Source: Branchiostoma floridae (lineage: Eukaryota; Chordata; Leptocardii; Amphioxiformes; Branchiostomatidae). From it: a stretch of DNA of 34,670 nucleotides. The translations under genes were made by a program, and so were the position numbers. Under the pieces are notes generated by a model. The model did no database searches and was not told where the DNA came from. It saw nothing but the letters and a program-made list of their open reading frames with translations. The DNA lies in assembly GCF_000003815.2 (NCBI RefSeq), contig NC_049988.1:16536243-16570912 (forward strand), given 5' to 3'. Positions within the stretch are counted from its first letter, which is position 1. Every line of letters begins with the position of its first letter. Below are positions 1 through 10,300 of the stretch, in pieces.

Positions 1-5
1 GAATC

Positions 6-232
6 AAAGTTTCTGGTCACCACATGACAAAGCCAAAACGTCACGTACGTATAAAGTTAAGAGCATGTTGCACTTCATCTGATACAGAGCTGTATAGCTT
101 AAAGCTAAGGGCACAAACCGCCGTATGTGCAAATACGTGCTGTCTACGTGCCAAACTACCACCACCCAACCCTGTACGTGCCAGTACGGGCGACGCGCCT
201 GCCCTGCACAGCCTGTACGTTTTCAGAACGAG
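6..232. repeat. Second copy of the 3031-3251 repeat, interrupted
   Basis: Matches 3031-3251 almost base for base, including the left end of the GGGCACAA MITE at about 102. Similarity stops at the Harbinger-like element and weakly resumes at 1117-1160 (GTGAATGTGAATTCCC against GCGAATGTGACCTCCC), which shows the element inserted into this copy. Confidence 0.8.
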
Positions 233-235
233 TAA

Positions 236-1113
236 GGCCACGTTGATTTGATTATATGGATGACATCCGCGCTCGCACCAATTTTCGGCCATTTCCAAAA
301 AAAAAAGTTTTCGACCACACAATAAATTGTGCAAAGCAGCTGTAAAATGAGCACAAATATTCCGTAGATTGAAAAAAATGGATCAGAAAACAGATAACTA
401 ATGCCATAGAATGCCAAAATGAATCTAAAGTCAAAGAATAAGATGTGAAAGGACAGAAAAAAAAAAAAACAATCTATTGTTGGTTGGGGGAGGTACCAGT
501 ACAGAAAATTCAGGTCCATACGATCATTTCCAGGTCCGGACATGAACCTGGACCTGATTGTCTGTGGAAACTTGAGAACTGGCAATACTCAAAACAATGG
601 TAATTGGTCAATTTTGCTACAAAGGAATCTGTTGGTTGGATTTTTGTACTCCCACTGCATTTTAAAATCCCATCTCCATGTAATACAGGCTAACTGTCTC
701 TGTACCTTTGACTGTAGAAACTTGGTGCAATTGACTATAAACTCTACTTGACTTCGCTCTTGTAATCTTCTTGGCCCCCCGGTTAGACCCCAAATGGCTG
801 CCGACATAGTGTGTCCATTTTGTAACTGGCGAACCCTGTTCCTCTGTCTTTTTTTTCAAGTCTGTTTTTTTCGGATTGGTCCAAGAAGAAAAAAAAATGT
901 CTTGCACCCGTATGACGTACTGGTCCCTACACCTTACTGTTGGTATACCATACTATGTGCGTTTAGTCCTATGTTCAACCTTCCTGGCCACTTTGATTTC
1001 ATACTGAAGGCAACTTTTTTTTTTGGCCAAACTTTTTTTTTTTTTTTTCGCTCGCTCGCATCAGTTTTGGAGTTCCTGGAGGATGTCATCCATATAATCA
1101 AATCAACATGGCC
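236..1113. mobile_element. Harbinger-like non-autonomous element, 878 bp
   Basis: Terminal inverted repeats of about 33 bp begin GGCCACGTTGATTTGATTAT on the left and GGCCATGTTGATTTGATTAT on the right (as complement). TAA duplications lie at 233-235 and 1114-1116. A three-base TWA target fits PIF/Harbinger transposases. The interior contains homopolymer runs and no transposase frame. Confidence 0.7.
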
Positions 1114-1194
1114 TAATGTGAATGTGAATTCCCCCGAGACGGAAAACACGTCTGAATATTGTAAGTAGGTTGTTTTATATGTAAGGGCCTTTAA

Positions 1195-2139
1195 CCCTAT
1201 TCAGACCGGGCTTTTTTGGTCATCCCTGGACCGGGGGGGGGGGCTTTTGAGGCCCTCCACTTCTAAGTCCTATAACTCTAAAACGACGTGCCGTAGGACC
1301 ACAAAATTTTTAGGTCATGATTTTGACATAATATCTGACACGCATGTGACGTTTGACGTTACGTTGACGTAAGATGACGTAATTATGACGTCATCAATTT
1401 GATTACATTGGCCAAACCCATGAAAAATGGGTATTCTCAGAAAACTTCAAGTTATGCTGCAAAAATGTAACAAAAAGTGCAGATAACAGAATAATAATGT
1501 TAATTACGACTTGCGTTGCCAATAGCAACATCAATGACGTCAATATGACGTCATAAAATGACGTCATGCACATCTAAGATACGAGTTGGGCTCCGCCATA
1601 TTATATCCACCACCTTGAATTTTTAAAAATACTTTTTTTGCAACAAATAATCACAAAGGGCAATGGGAATGGACTAAATTCATTCATTTAGATGGTTTTT
1701 GATGAAAAAATACCAGGTTGTTACAAATTTTAAGGGATAATTAGCTTGTTATTCTTGATCTGGCCATTTGGTCCGCCATCTTGGATTTTGGGCTGATGAC
1801 GTCATCAAATTAGCATAATTTATGCATATATAATTATGAAAGATATGCTAAATAAAGAAGATTTTATTTATGTAACAAAATCGCAGTAATATAGCAAATA
1901 AATGTGAAAAATACATAGTTAGAACCAAAAATAGAGATTTTTGGCAAAACTGCCTGTCAACAAACGGTTGCCATGGCAACAAGAAAAAATGGAAAATTTG
2001 TCAAACTTCGCAAAATTGTTGCCAACAATATTTTAGGAAAACTCACCAAATTTGGTGGCTCTAGCGTAGCCGTTCTGGCGTTATAGGGCATCGAAATTAG
2101 CGCGGGCCTCAAAAGCCCCCCCCCCCGGTCTGAATAGGG
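1195..2139. mobile_element. piggyBac-like MITE, 945 bp, carrying CRE palindromes
   Basis: Ends CCCTATTCAGACCGGG and its inverse complement, flanked by TTAA at 1191-1194 and 2140-2143. CCC-starting ends with TTAA duplication are the piggyBac hallmark. The subterminal regions have long G/C runs and GGCTTTTGAGGCCC-type repeats. There is no open frame for a transposase. It contains five perfect TGACGTCA sites. Confidence 0.85.
1386..1804. promoter_or_regulatory. Cluster of five CRE palindromes inside the piggyBac MITE
   Basis: TGACGTCA occurs at 1386-1393, 1535-1542, 1546-1553, 1559-1566 and 1797-1804, plus half-sites around 1347-1379. The motif match is exact; binding is not shown. Confidence 0.6.
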
Positions 2140-2142
2140 TTA

Positions 2143-2301
2143 ATCTCCAAGCAGATCTTGCGTGGCATAAGACAGTATCATAAGCTGGGGAAGGAGTTTA
2201 GCCTAAGCGAGGCGAAGCGTGGCCAATTTACACCTCTGCCGGCTAAACTCCTTCCCCAGCTTATGATACTGTATTATGCCACGCAAGATCTGCTTGGAGA
2301 T
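2143..2301. mobile_element. Foldback element (61-bp arms) with 9-bp TSD
   Basis: Arms 2143-2203 and 2241-2301 are inverse complements with one mismatch, around a 37-nt loop. The ends read ATCTCCAAGCAGATCTTGCG. A 9-bp direct repeat AAGGGCCTT lies at 1183-1191 and 2303-2311, so the original left edge is now separated from its arm by the piggyBac MITE. A 9-bp duplication resembles Mutator-like elements; family is not certain. Confidence 0.8.
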
Positions 2302-2311
2302 CAAGGGCCTT

Positions 2312-3030
2312 CACCTTTTGACACATTACGCACGATTCCTGTCGCTACTTATCAGGCTACACTGACTAAAAAAACATCCGCGTGCAAATTGATGTGGCCA
2401 CATGTCACCTAATAGATTCCCTGGTCAATCAAAATTTCATGCTTGCTGGAAGATTTGCTCTCCAGGGTAAGGGTGCTCACGGTCAGGGCATGGGGGCACA
2501 GTGCCCTTGTTGCCCTGTTTAACTTTTTAAGAATGACAATAAAATTATTACAATGGTGATAATTGTCTCTTATAGGCTTACTGGAGCTGAACATAAGACA
2601 AACAGAGATTGGGAAAGAGTGGTTTGTATAATGGTATGGTACTTTTTTTATCTTTATTGGTAGCGTTTTGTGGTGGATTTTTTTCCCTTTTTTTCGGCAT
2701 CACGCATTAGATTTTGATATTGGGAGCGGAGGAAGACATCCATAAAATTAAGTCAGTGTAGCCCTATCACCCAAACGAATCTCACAAATTAAAGAACTCA
2801 ATGTAAGACTGATCACAAACACTTTGTTCCACTGTGCCTGTAGAGCTCTGGCGACGGGTGAGTTTATTATAACGTTACACATAGTACAGAAATTTATTCC
2901 ACCAGAGGAATTACCTTATTCTGGAGAATTGTAGATATATACATAGCGTATGATGAGAATAGCCGTCAAGAATCACCAGTTACGTTATTCACAAATGTAT
3001 CATGTGATCTCGCTAGTTGCTTGGAAATGA
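2312..3030. other. Unassigned, with a diverged element end
   Basis: Near 2728-2761, the complement of GAGGAAGACATCCATAAAAT resembles the terminal repeat of the element at 236-1113, so an old relative may end here. No gene seen. Confidence 0.4.
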
Positions 3031-3126
3031 AAAGTTTCCGGTCACCACATGACAAAACCAAAACGCCACCTATGTATAAAGTTAAGAGCATGTTGCACTT
3101 CATCTGATACAGAGCTGTATAGCTGA

Positions 3127-3323
3127 AAGCTAAGGGCACAAACCGCCGTATGCAAATACGTGCTGTCTACGTGCCAAACTACCCCACCCAGCCCTGTACG
3201 TGCCAGTACGGGCGACGCGCCTGTCCTGCACAGCCTGAACATTTTCAGAAATACGTGGCGAATGTGACCTCCCAAAAAAACGTACGGACAAATTGCACGT
3301 ACGGCGGGTTGTGCCCTTAGCTT
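3127..3323. mobile_element. MITE with GGGCACAA-type inverted ends, full copy
   Basis: Left end AAGCTAAGGGCACAAACCGC and right end GCGGGTTGTGCCCTTAGCTT are near-perfect inverse complements over about 24 bp. The body is rich in GTACGTG/CGTACG motifs. The copy sits in a longer repeat, 3031-3251, that matches 6-232. Confidence 0.75.
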
Positions 3324-3741
3324 AGCCGAAGGTCACACTGAAGTTCCGGGTACAGGAATAGACCTGCAACACCATCTTTTACGTTGGAACAACATGACAG
3401 TCTTGTGTGATACTCCAAAAGTTAAAGCCAGATTACTCCCAAAAGAGTCAAACAAGTGTCGTTTTCTTTCTTATTGCCTTTTCCGGAATATATACATACG
3501 CAACACATAGTACAGAGATACTTTTGCCCCTCGCGGGGTCATTTGGGGGTATATATGCAGATGCAGATGCAGACTGATTAAATGCAATAGACAATTCACC
3601 GTTGACGACTGAATTTTACTCAAGCAGTAATAGAATAAATAAGAAAGGCTAAAATCTAGATGTTCCTTCTGTACAACGAGGTGGAATGTTCCGAAGTTAT
3701 AACCGATTCTCCTGTACGTGTACGTGTACATATTAGATTAA

Positions 3742-3973
3742 CCTGGAATCCAGTCTACCGTGGATTGTACAGGCTAACTTCGGGACAGGAGAGTCTTTCC
3801 ACTGCAGGGGTATTCTTTCACACCTGGCAGGAGTTTTTCACGGTGGGCAAAGTCCTACCGGGAAAATGCTACCGGGTGTGAATGATTACACCGGCGGCTG
3901 AGAGCTGCACTGGCCCTGTAGAGAGCCTACACTAACTACGCTAGGCCATGCCACAACTAGACTGGATTCCAGA
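3742..3973. mobile_element. TTAA-flanked MITE, 232 bp
   Basis: Terminal inverted repeats CCTGGAATCCAGTCTA (3742-3757) and TAGACTGGATTCCAGA at the right end differ at one position and are flanked by TTAA at 3738-3741 and 3974-3977. TTAA duplication points to a piggyBac- or Kolobok-type transposase. No coding capacity. Confidence 0.75.
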
Positions 3974-3985
3974 TTAATATTAGAT

Positions 3986-4939
3986 ATACCACAGGTTAAA
4001 TCTTATACATTCACAATATGATACACGTTTTTAGATATACATATCACTTTTACAAAGTTTACAAACACTGTATAATATACCATTTATAAGTACATTATCT
4101 TACATTGTGTTCTCTAATAAACCATTGAGTCCTTGCGAGTGCGTATAAACCAGTGAGTTCTTGGAGGGTTCCTTTGATTCCTTGAGCTCTAAGAGTATCA
4201 AATACAGTTTGAAAATAAATCTATAGTTCAAAGTCAGGTTATGGAGATCTGACTAGTGGTAGATGTTTTATTTATTTATCTATTTAAGGCTTGACTTTCA
4301 TATGTACAGTGATACTGTTACATATCGCCATATCATCGCATTTATGAACTCCCAACAATTTCAAGTGTACTGCTGCAAGGGTGGATTGAGGTTTGAATAG
4401 ATACAGTAGCTATCGCGGTCCTAAATTCCCACCGTGTTCGTCAAAGATTTTTAAGGACTAGTTTACAAATGACGAACGGCGCTTGGCACACTCGATAATT
4501 CCTTAAAGTTAAAGGTGCTGATAATCCTGGCCCCACCTGATTGTATACGGTTTTCATCATTCTATATTCTTTAGTCAGTGTCACTGACGAAAGACGTCGG
4601 ATAGCTGACTGAAACGTCTGGCCGTTTCCAAAGTCATATCCTTTTGCTTTAACTGCTTTTTGGCGTATCTTATTACCTGGGTGTCTAATCTTCATCTACG
4701 TATAATCTTTAGTCACTAGAATTGTAAGATTTACTCTGCATGCCTATTTTGTAGTTTATAGTTGACCTTACGAAAGTCCCTGTACTTTTTGTCGTATCAA
4801 TAAACCTTGTAAAGTATCCTTGTATAATGTAATCAGTCTTTGATGTTATAGATATACTTGTAAATAGCCTAGAACCAAACACGTTGAATCGGCAGGTTGT
4901 GTACGCGTAGTGCATCACACTGAAATATAAATTTGTTGT
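3986..4939. other. Repeat fragments, no gene
   Basis: The 4590-4697 part is an inverse copy of the MKxRHPGNKIRQK-type dispersed repeat, with GACGTTTCAG and the CACTGAC box. The 4715-4795 part matches 10180-10250. The remainder shows nothing I recognise. Confidence 0.5.
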
Positions 4940-5390
4940 TGTTTCACGACGTGGCAACTAGCACAGGTTGTGACGACATGTTGTTCACTCTCACAACATC
5001 ACGCCGAAATACACTTTTGTTCCCGTTTCACGACTTGGAACTTGCACAGGTTGTGCCGACATATTATTTTTCGCGCACGGCACCACAAGTGAGCATCAAA
5101 AGGAAATTCTCTTTTGCTGTTGCTTCACGATGTGGCAACTGGCGAACAGATTGTGCTGACATGTTGTTCACTCCCACAGCATCACCACAAAATACACTCC
5201 TCGTCTTATTCTCGTTACACATCGTGGCAACTGACGAACAGATTGTGTCAACATGTTGTTCGCTCAACAACATCACACCGAAATACACTTTTGTTCCTGT
5301 TTCACGACGTGGCAACTAGCACAGATTGTGCCGACGTGTTGCTTCCGTGCAAAGCATCAAAAGAAACTTTAGTTGTTGTTTCATAACGAC
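4940..5390. repeat. Degenerate 79-94-bp tandem repeat, about five copies
   Basis: TTTCACGACGTGGCAACTAG-like starts recur at about 4943, 5037, 5124, 5216 and 5301, with a partial near 5380. Within each unit are ACA.ATTGTG..GACATGTTG and CATCAC..CGAAATACACT. Spurious open frames on both strands come from this repeat. Confidence 0.85.
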
Positions 5391-6087
5391 TTTAGAGGAA
5401 CCAATGATTTTCGTAGTTAATGTCCATGTTGTAGATTATCATTGACACGAATACCACAATTCCATGTTTCAAGACACTGCCAGAATGCGCTAGGAATGAG
5501 TAGGGTTACTTAAAGCTCCCAGAAAGTGACTAAATATTACTATCATAACTATACATAAATTTTTTTCTTGGCTAGTAAGGAGTACCAGAAATATACAAAG
5601 ATGTCTAAATATCCGACACTACAGGAATCACTAGAGACGGCGTGAACGTACACTATCAAACACACTTCAATTACGGCAATGGTATGTTCCTCGCACAATG
5701 ATCTTGCCTGCCTTGACATGAGACTGTAAACTTTTTGCTCTCGTCGTCGTAGAATGACTGTTTATCGAGGGCTCATAAAGAATGTCTTGGACAATTAGAT
5801 ATTTCAAGTTTACGTACCTTGGAAATTGTAGATGCTGTATTGAGTAGATCTTCACTATTGTTCTTAAAATTTGTTGCTACTATGGTTAGCACGGGTTTTA
5901 AGGGAGTAGACGTTATTTTAGTTGCATAAACACAGAAAACTTCTGTTTTCTTTTTCAACCAAGCATCATAATAAGCCAACGGAGTGAAGAAATCTTGTCT
6001 TCGTTGATGTTAACTTTTTACTTGTTGTTTGACAACGACATCAGGCATACAGCTTGACTTCACTAATGACATATACAAACTAGATTT
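5391..6087. other. Stretch without a recognised feature
   Basis: A+T-rich sequence. Short open frames exist, but none has a recognisable protein pattern. Confidence 0.5.
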
Positions 6088-6224
6088 TCATTCATTCATT
6101 CATTCATTCATTCATTACACTATTCACTTATTCATTCATCCAACCATTCATCCATCAACTCATTCATTCATTCATTCAGTCATTCATTCGTCCAGTCATT
6201 CAAGGATTCATTTATTCATCCGCT
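6088..6224. repeat. (ATTC)n degenerate microsatellite
   Basis: ATTC tetranucleotides, pure at 6088-6116 and interrupted to 6224. It includes TTTATT at 6211-6216, a minus-strand AATAAA about 820 nt after the receptor stop. That is one possible poly(A) signal, but weak because it arises from the repeat. Confidence 0.85.
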
Positions 6225-6414
6225 CTATTATAGCGGTTGGGCATGAAACACTCAGGTTGTACCTGCAACAGGGTTGATCTCTCAACATTACGCTAAAATA
6301 GTCTTATCTTCGTGACTTCTCCAACACGTCAAAGGCTATCAGTAAAATATACTTTTCTTGTTGTTTCACAACTATGTAAAATTATTCATAACTCTATCTA
6401 GTTTACCCTTTCCT

Positions 6415-7006
6415 GCGGGGAAGCCGATGGTAACCTATATGCGCTGTTTAAAAAAAAAAGCAGATATCAAGTGGGCGGATGGCCGTATCAAAGTGCAATA
6501 TTTCAATTCTTTTCATGCATTGAAATTATTGCAATTTTTAGCCACTGCCCATCGGTTTGATATCCCTAAATAGATTTAAAAATAGTATCTTGGATATCAA
6601 GTGGGCGGATGGCCGTTTCAAAGTGCAATATTTTTATACTTTTCATACATTGAAATAAGTGCAATTTTTAGCCACTGCCCATCGGCTTAATATTCATAAA
6701 TAGATTTAAAAATGGTATCTTGGATATCAAGTGGGCGGATGGCCGTTTCAAAGTGCAATATTTTGATACTTTCCATACTCGTCATTTCAAGCCACTTCCC
6801 GTTGGCTTACTATCCCTAAATAGATTTAAGAAAAGGTAATTTTGGATATCAAGTGGGAGGATGGTCGTTTGGTCGTTTCAAAGTGCAATATTTTGATACT
6901 TTTCATACATTGAAAATACTGCAATTTGAGGCCACTGGCACTGCCCGTAGGCTTATTATCCTTAAATAGATTTTTCTTCAAAACAACGGATATAGGTTAC
7001 CCCGCT
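6415..7006. mobile_element. Inverted-repeat-bounded tandem array (MITE-like)
   Basis: The left terminus 6415-6449 reads GCGGGG, 9 extra bases, then GTAACCTATATGCGCTGTTT. The right terminus 6981-7006 is its complement, with GTAACCTATATCCGTTGTTT after GCGGGG. Between them lie four copies of a 122-130-bp unit. Short invertebrate elements with tandem repeats between conserved ends are known. The right end is only 32 bp from the receptor stop codon. Confidence 0.7.
6463..6975. repeat. Four tandem copies of a 122-130-bp unit
   Basis: Units start at 6463, 6593, 6723 and 6845 with GATATCAAGTGGG.GGATGG. They run through TTTCAAAGTGCAATATTT, a TACATTGAAAT segment, GCCACTGCCC and an AAATAGATTTAA end. 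Confidence 0.92.
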
Positions 7007-7038
7007 GATAAAAAGTGAAGCAGCGTTATTAGCCCGGC

Positions 7039-7224
7039 CTATGCTGTGTGTACGATGACGTTCTTGTCGTACGCACACACGTCCCGCATGTTCTCGCTCC
7101 TGTCGCCGTTGCTGGGTGCTGCCGTGATGGCCGTCATCTGCAGGTGTTTGGACGGAGGCGTGTTGATCGTGCACCAGTGCTGGTCCCGCCAGATGTCAAC
7201 ATGGCGCTTGATCGTCGTCTGTAC
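7039..7224 (-). CDS. crhr: CRHR exon 13: cytoplasmic tail and stop
   Basis: Residues 398-458 and [20 protein letters not shown] is the helix-8 and proximal-tail motif. The rest is polar and ends in VIVHTA. That end lacks the class I PDZ-type STAV terminus of mammalian CRHR1. The acceptor is GTCTTTAG|GTA. Transcription continues into the repeat-bounded block at 6415-7006; no AATAAA lies in the first few hundred bases after the stop. Confidence 0.93.
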   Translation of the reverse strand, partial: VQTTIKRHVDIWRDQHWCTINTPPSKHLQMTAITAAPSNGDRSENMRDVCAYDKNVIVHTA

Positions 7225-7286
7225 CTAAAGACGGTGTGATGGCGAAAAAAAGAAGTTTATCTTCATTTAATATGCAAATCAACTCA

Positions 7287-7345
<59 letters not shown>

Positions 7346-10300
7346 CATTTTTTTATGTAGATAAATATCACCACAATACATTCATACCTTTCGAGTTGAC
7401 TGACAACAGTACGTGAAAACACAAAAATGCATAAAAGTAGAAGACAACACTTGTTGTGGTGGTGAAATTTGGAAAATAGTTATGATTTGTTTCCATTTGT
7501 CCCTCGAGATGCTCAGAATAGGCTCTGACACAAGAGCTTACGTCATAAACAGTCGTTTCCAGACGTTTGTAAAAGTATGTATGTAGATAGAAGCTTTGCG
7601 TTGATCCACAGAAGTTAGAAATAGCCAACACTAGTACTTACAGTAGAATATTGTTCATAACTGTCCATTGTCACTTGTATATCTACTATGTTTACACCAT
7701 GCACTTGCAATTAGCCCTCGGCACGAACTTGCAAATAAACTTCTCAATTATATTTGTAGAAAAGAGCATGCCAGACTTTCATGTCCTTACCTCAGTGTTT
7801 GTGAAGCAATAGATGATAGACACGAAACACCCCTGAAATAGGATGAGGAGGAATACATTACCATCAATCATGGCGTTTTGATCCTCTTTTCAGACACTTT
7901 ATCAAACAACATTGTCACGTTACATAAGACATAATAGGATTCCTGACACGCATGTCGCACAGAGAGCCTGAAAGATTGCATTAGCTGTAGGGAGACTATT
8001 GCAATTGGAATGAAGTATAATCTCAGAAACTCTGCGAAATCGTTTCAAATGTGATTTTCACGTCTACCCACCCGGGGGAATTAATGGTAATATTCAGAAC
8101 GGGACGTGAGCTTGTCTATTTTAGACACTTAACGAAAAATAGATATTCTACTCGAGTCAGATATCATTTTAAAACACTGCAAATGGATTTTCTCGACTGC
8201 ATATGTCTGGGCATTAAGATTAATGTACAAAATGGTACGTGAGGACCAAGCAAAGAAGAATACAGACTACTTTTCTGGAATTACAAATTCTCTCAAATAC
8301 AAGGCTAGAATCGTTGCAAATGTAATAATTATTTCTTGCCCGTGAAAGGGTGGTAACTACATTCATAGCTTCCATATTGGTGGCACTTTTACAACTATCT
8401 AACAAAGTTTCAATTCTGCAACTATAGTCATGGCTACCTCGGAGTCCTTAGTGTCACTTCTACAAGTATAATTATTAGATTACAGCACAGTATGTTTGCC
8501 CCTTTTGTTCCATCCCCAAACAGGAAAAAAAACTCTTGGCCACAGCAAGTAAATTCTATGGATAACATCCTCTGCAGGCTGCAAAAATTGTGGGATAGGG
8601 CGAAAAAAACAAGATGGCAGACTTACACTGGCGTCTTAAAATTCTAACTGCACCTGTACGATTGACTGTTAAACTTGGTAGAAAAGACAATAAACTCTAC
8701 TCTACTTCACTCTTGTTATTTTCTTCCAACTGCAAGCGCCAAAACGTGTGAATGCCTGATCAAAGAGTGTGTTAATAGGTCCAACATCCGGTCAACCTAA
8801 TTTTTTCAGGTCCGGTTTTTCTGGACCGGTCCAATAAGAAAAAACGGGTTTGTACCGGTAGCCCTACTCATAACACGCGTAATAGGATGGGTAGGAAGTC
8901 TGTATGGCCTTCTATGACCCGACCACCGGATGAAGCTATTTTCTCGCAGTGAATGGAGTGCGTGTTGTTTTGTACCGTACCTGAAAGGACTGCAGGAAGG
9001 AGTTGAAGTAGATGAAGAAGAGTTTTGATGTTCCCTTGCCGCTGGGAACGTGGACAAAGAACAGGATGTACGTGATTCCCAGCAAGGGCAGCAGCACTAC
9101 AGTGGCCTTCACTGCCTTGATGCTGAATTAAAAGAAAAGAGTAGAGAAAACAAGATATTAGAGTATGTGTATGCCGAATATTGCAAAACTAAAGGTGGTG
9201 TCTCACTACACTTGGGGCACCGGTGCGGCTCTGTGAGGCTCGATCGCTGCGGTACTGTTGTGTCATCTTCGTCGATTTTATTGTAATTCAGATATATACG
9301 TAACAGTATGTCTTAAATGACATGAAAGTACACAAAACGTAAGAAAATTAGTTCTTTATCTCAAATTTGTGCCCCAAGTGCAGTGAGATACCACCTTAAG
9401 GAAACTAGACTCAGTGCTCGCTAGAACCAGTCATGTTGACCATAGGTTGTCGATTAGGAAGAAGGAATGGTGATTGTAGAAATTGTTATGAGAAATTTAA
9501 GATAATGAAACGTTTAGATTGCTGTTTATGGTTTGAATAGGACTGAATATCCAAGCTAAATATACTTTGAGGTTCCAATTTTTACGTACTTGTTTTACAA
9601 GTTTTATTAACGATTCAATTTATGTACATCTTCCATTTAACATTTTTAATTATAAGCTATGTTCTATAAGTAACGTTGTTTGCGATGGTGAATATAACGC
9701 TATTTTCTTTATTGATATTAAAGAGATTGACAGGAGTTCCATTTAACGGATGCCCCTACCTTGACGGTAACCTAAAGGAAACACGTGACGTCCTGTGAGA
9801 TTTGCCGACGCCGTCTGCCGAGTACTCACTACAGATTTAAATATACACATAACAAAATCTCGGTAACTTTTATACATAGTTGAGAGTTTAAGAAAAAAGT
9901 TCAGGTGTGACAATTTCTACAATTCTCTTAAATGTAAACAGTCATTTACTAGTTGTAGGAATCCCTCCAATAAAAAAAATGAATATATAAAGATAATTTC
10001 AAAGAAAGTTTGGGTGTGACAATTTCTACAATTCTCTTAGATGTGAACAGTTTTTAGATGTAGGGATCCCTTCTAAAGAAAAAAAGATGGATATATGAAT
10101 GCTTTTATATGATTATAAAAGATGATTAAGCCTACGAATAGTCCAACCTGATAAGTAGAATTTTACGATTGATTCTTAGACACTAGAATTGTAAGATTCA
10201 TTTGTACTTTTTTTGTATTTCAATTTTGCAGTTCGTAGCTGACGGCATGAAATTATCTTAACTTTTGTTGCAACAAGGACGTTTCTATATATGTTATGGA

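Noticed and set aside
794-1168. 124-codon plus-strand open frame
   Set aside because: It runs through homopolymer tracts and the terminal repeat of the Harbinger-like element, so it is not a gene.
4441-4695. 84-codon frame starting MKIRHPGNKIRQKA as a small gene
   Set aside because: The same segment recurs at four or more places in the window in various states of decay, so it is a dispersed repeat.
4933-5386. Overlapping 128- and 90-codon frames
   Set aside because: They lie in the degenerate tandem repeat, with parallel frames on both strands.
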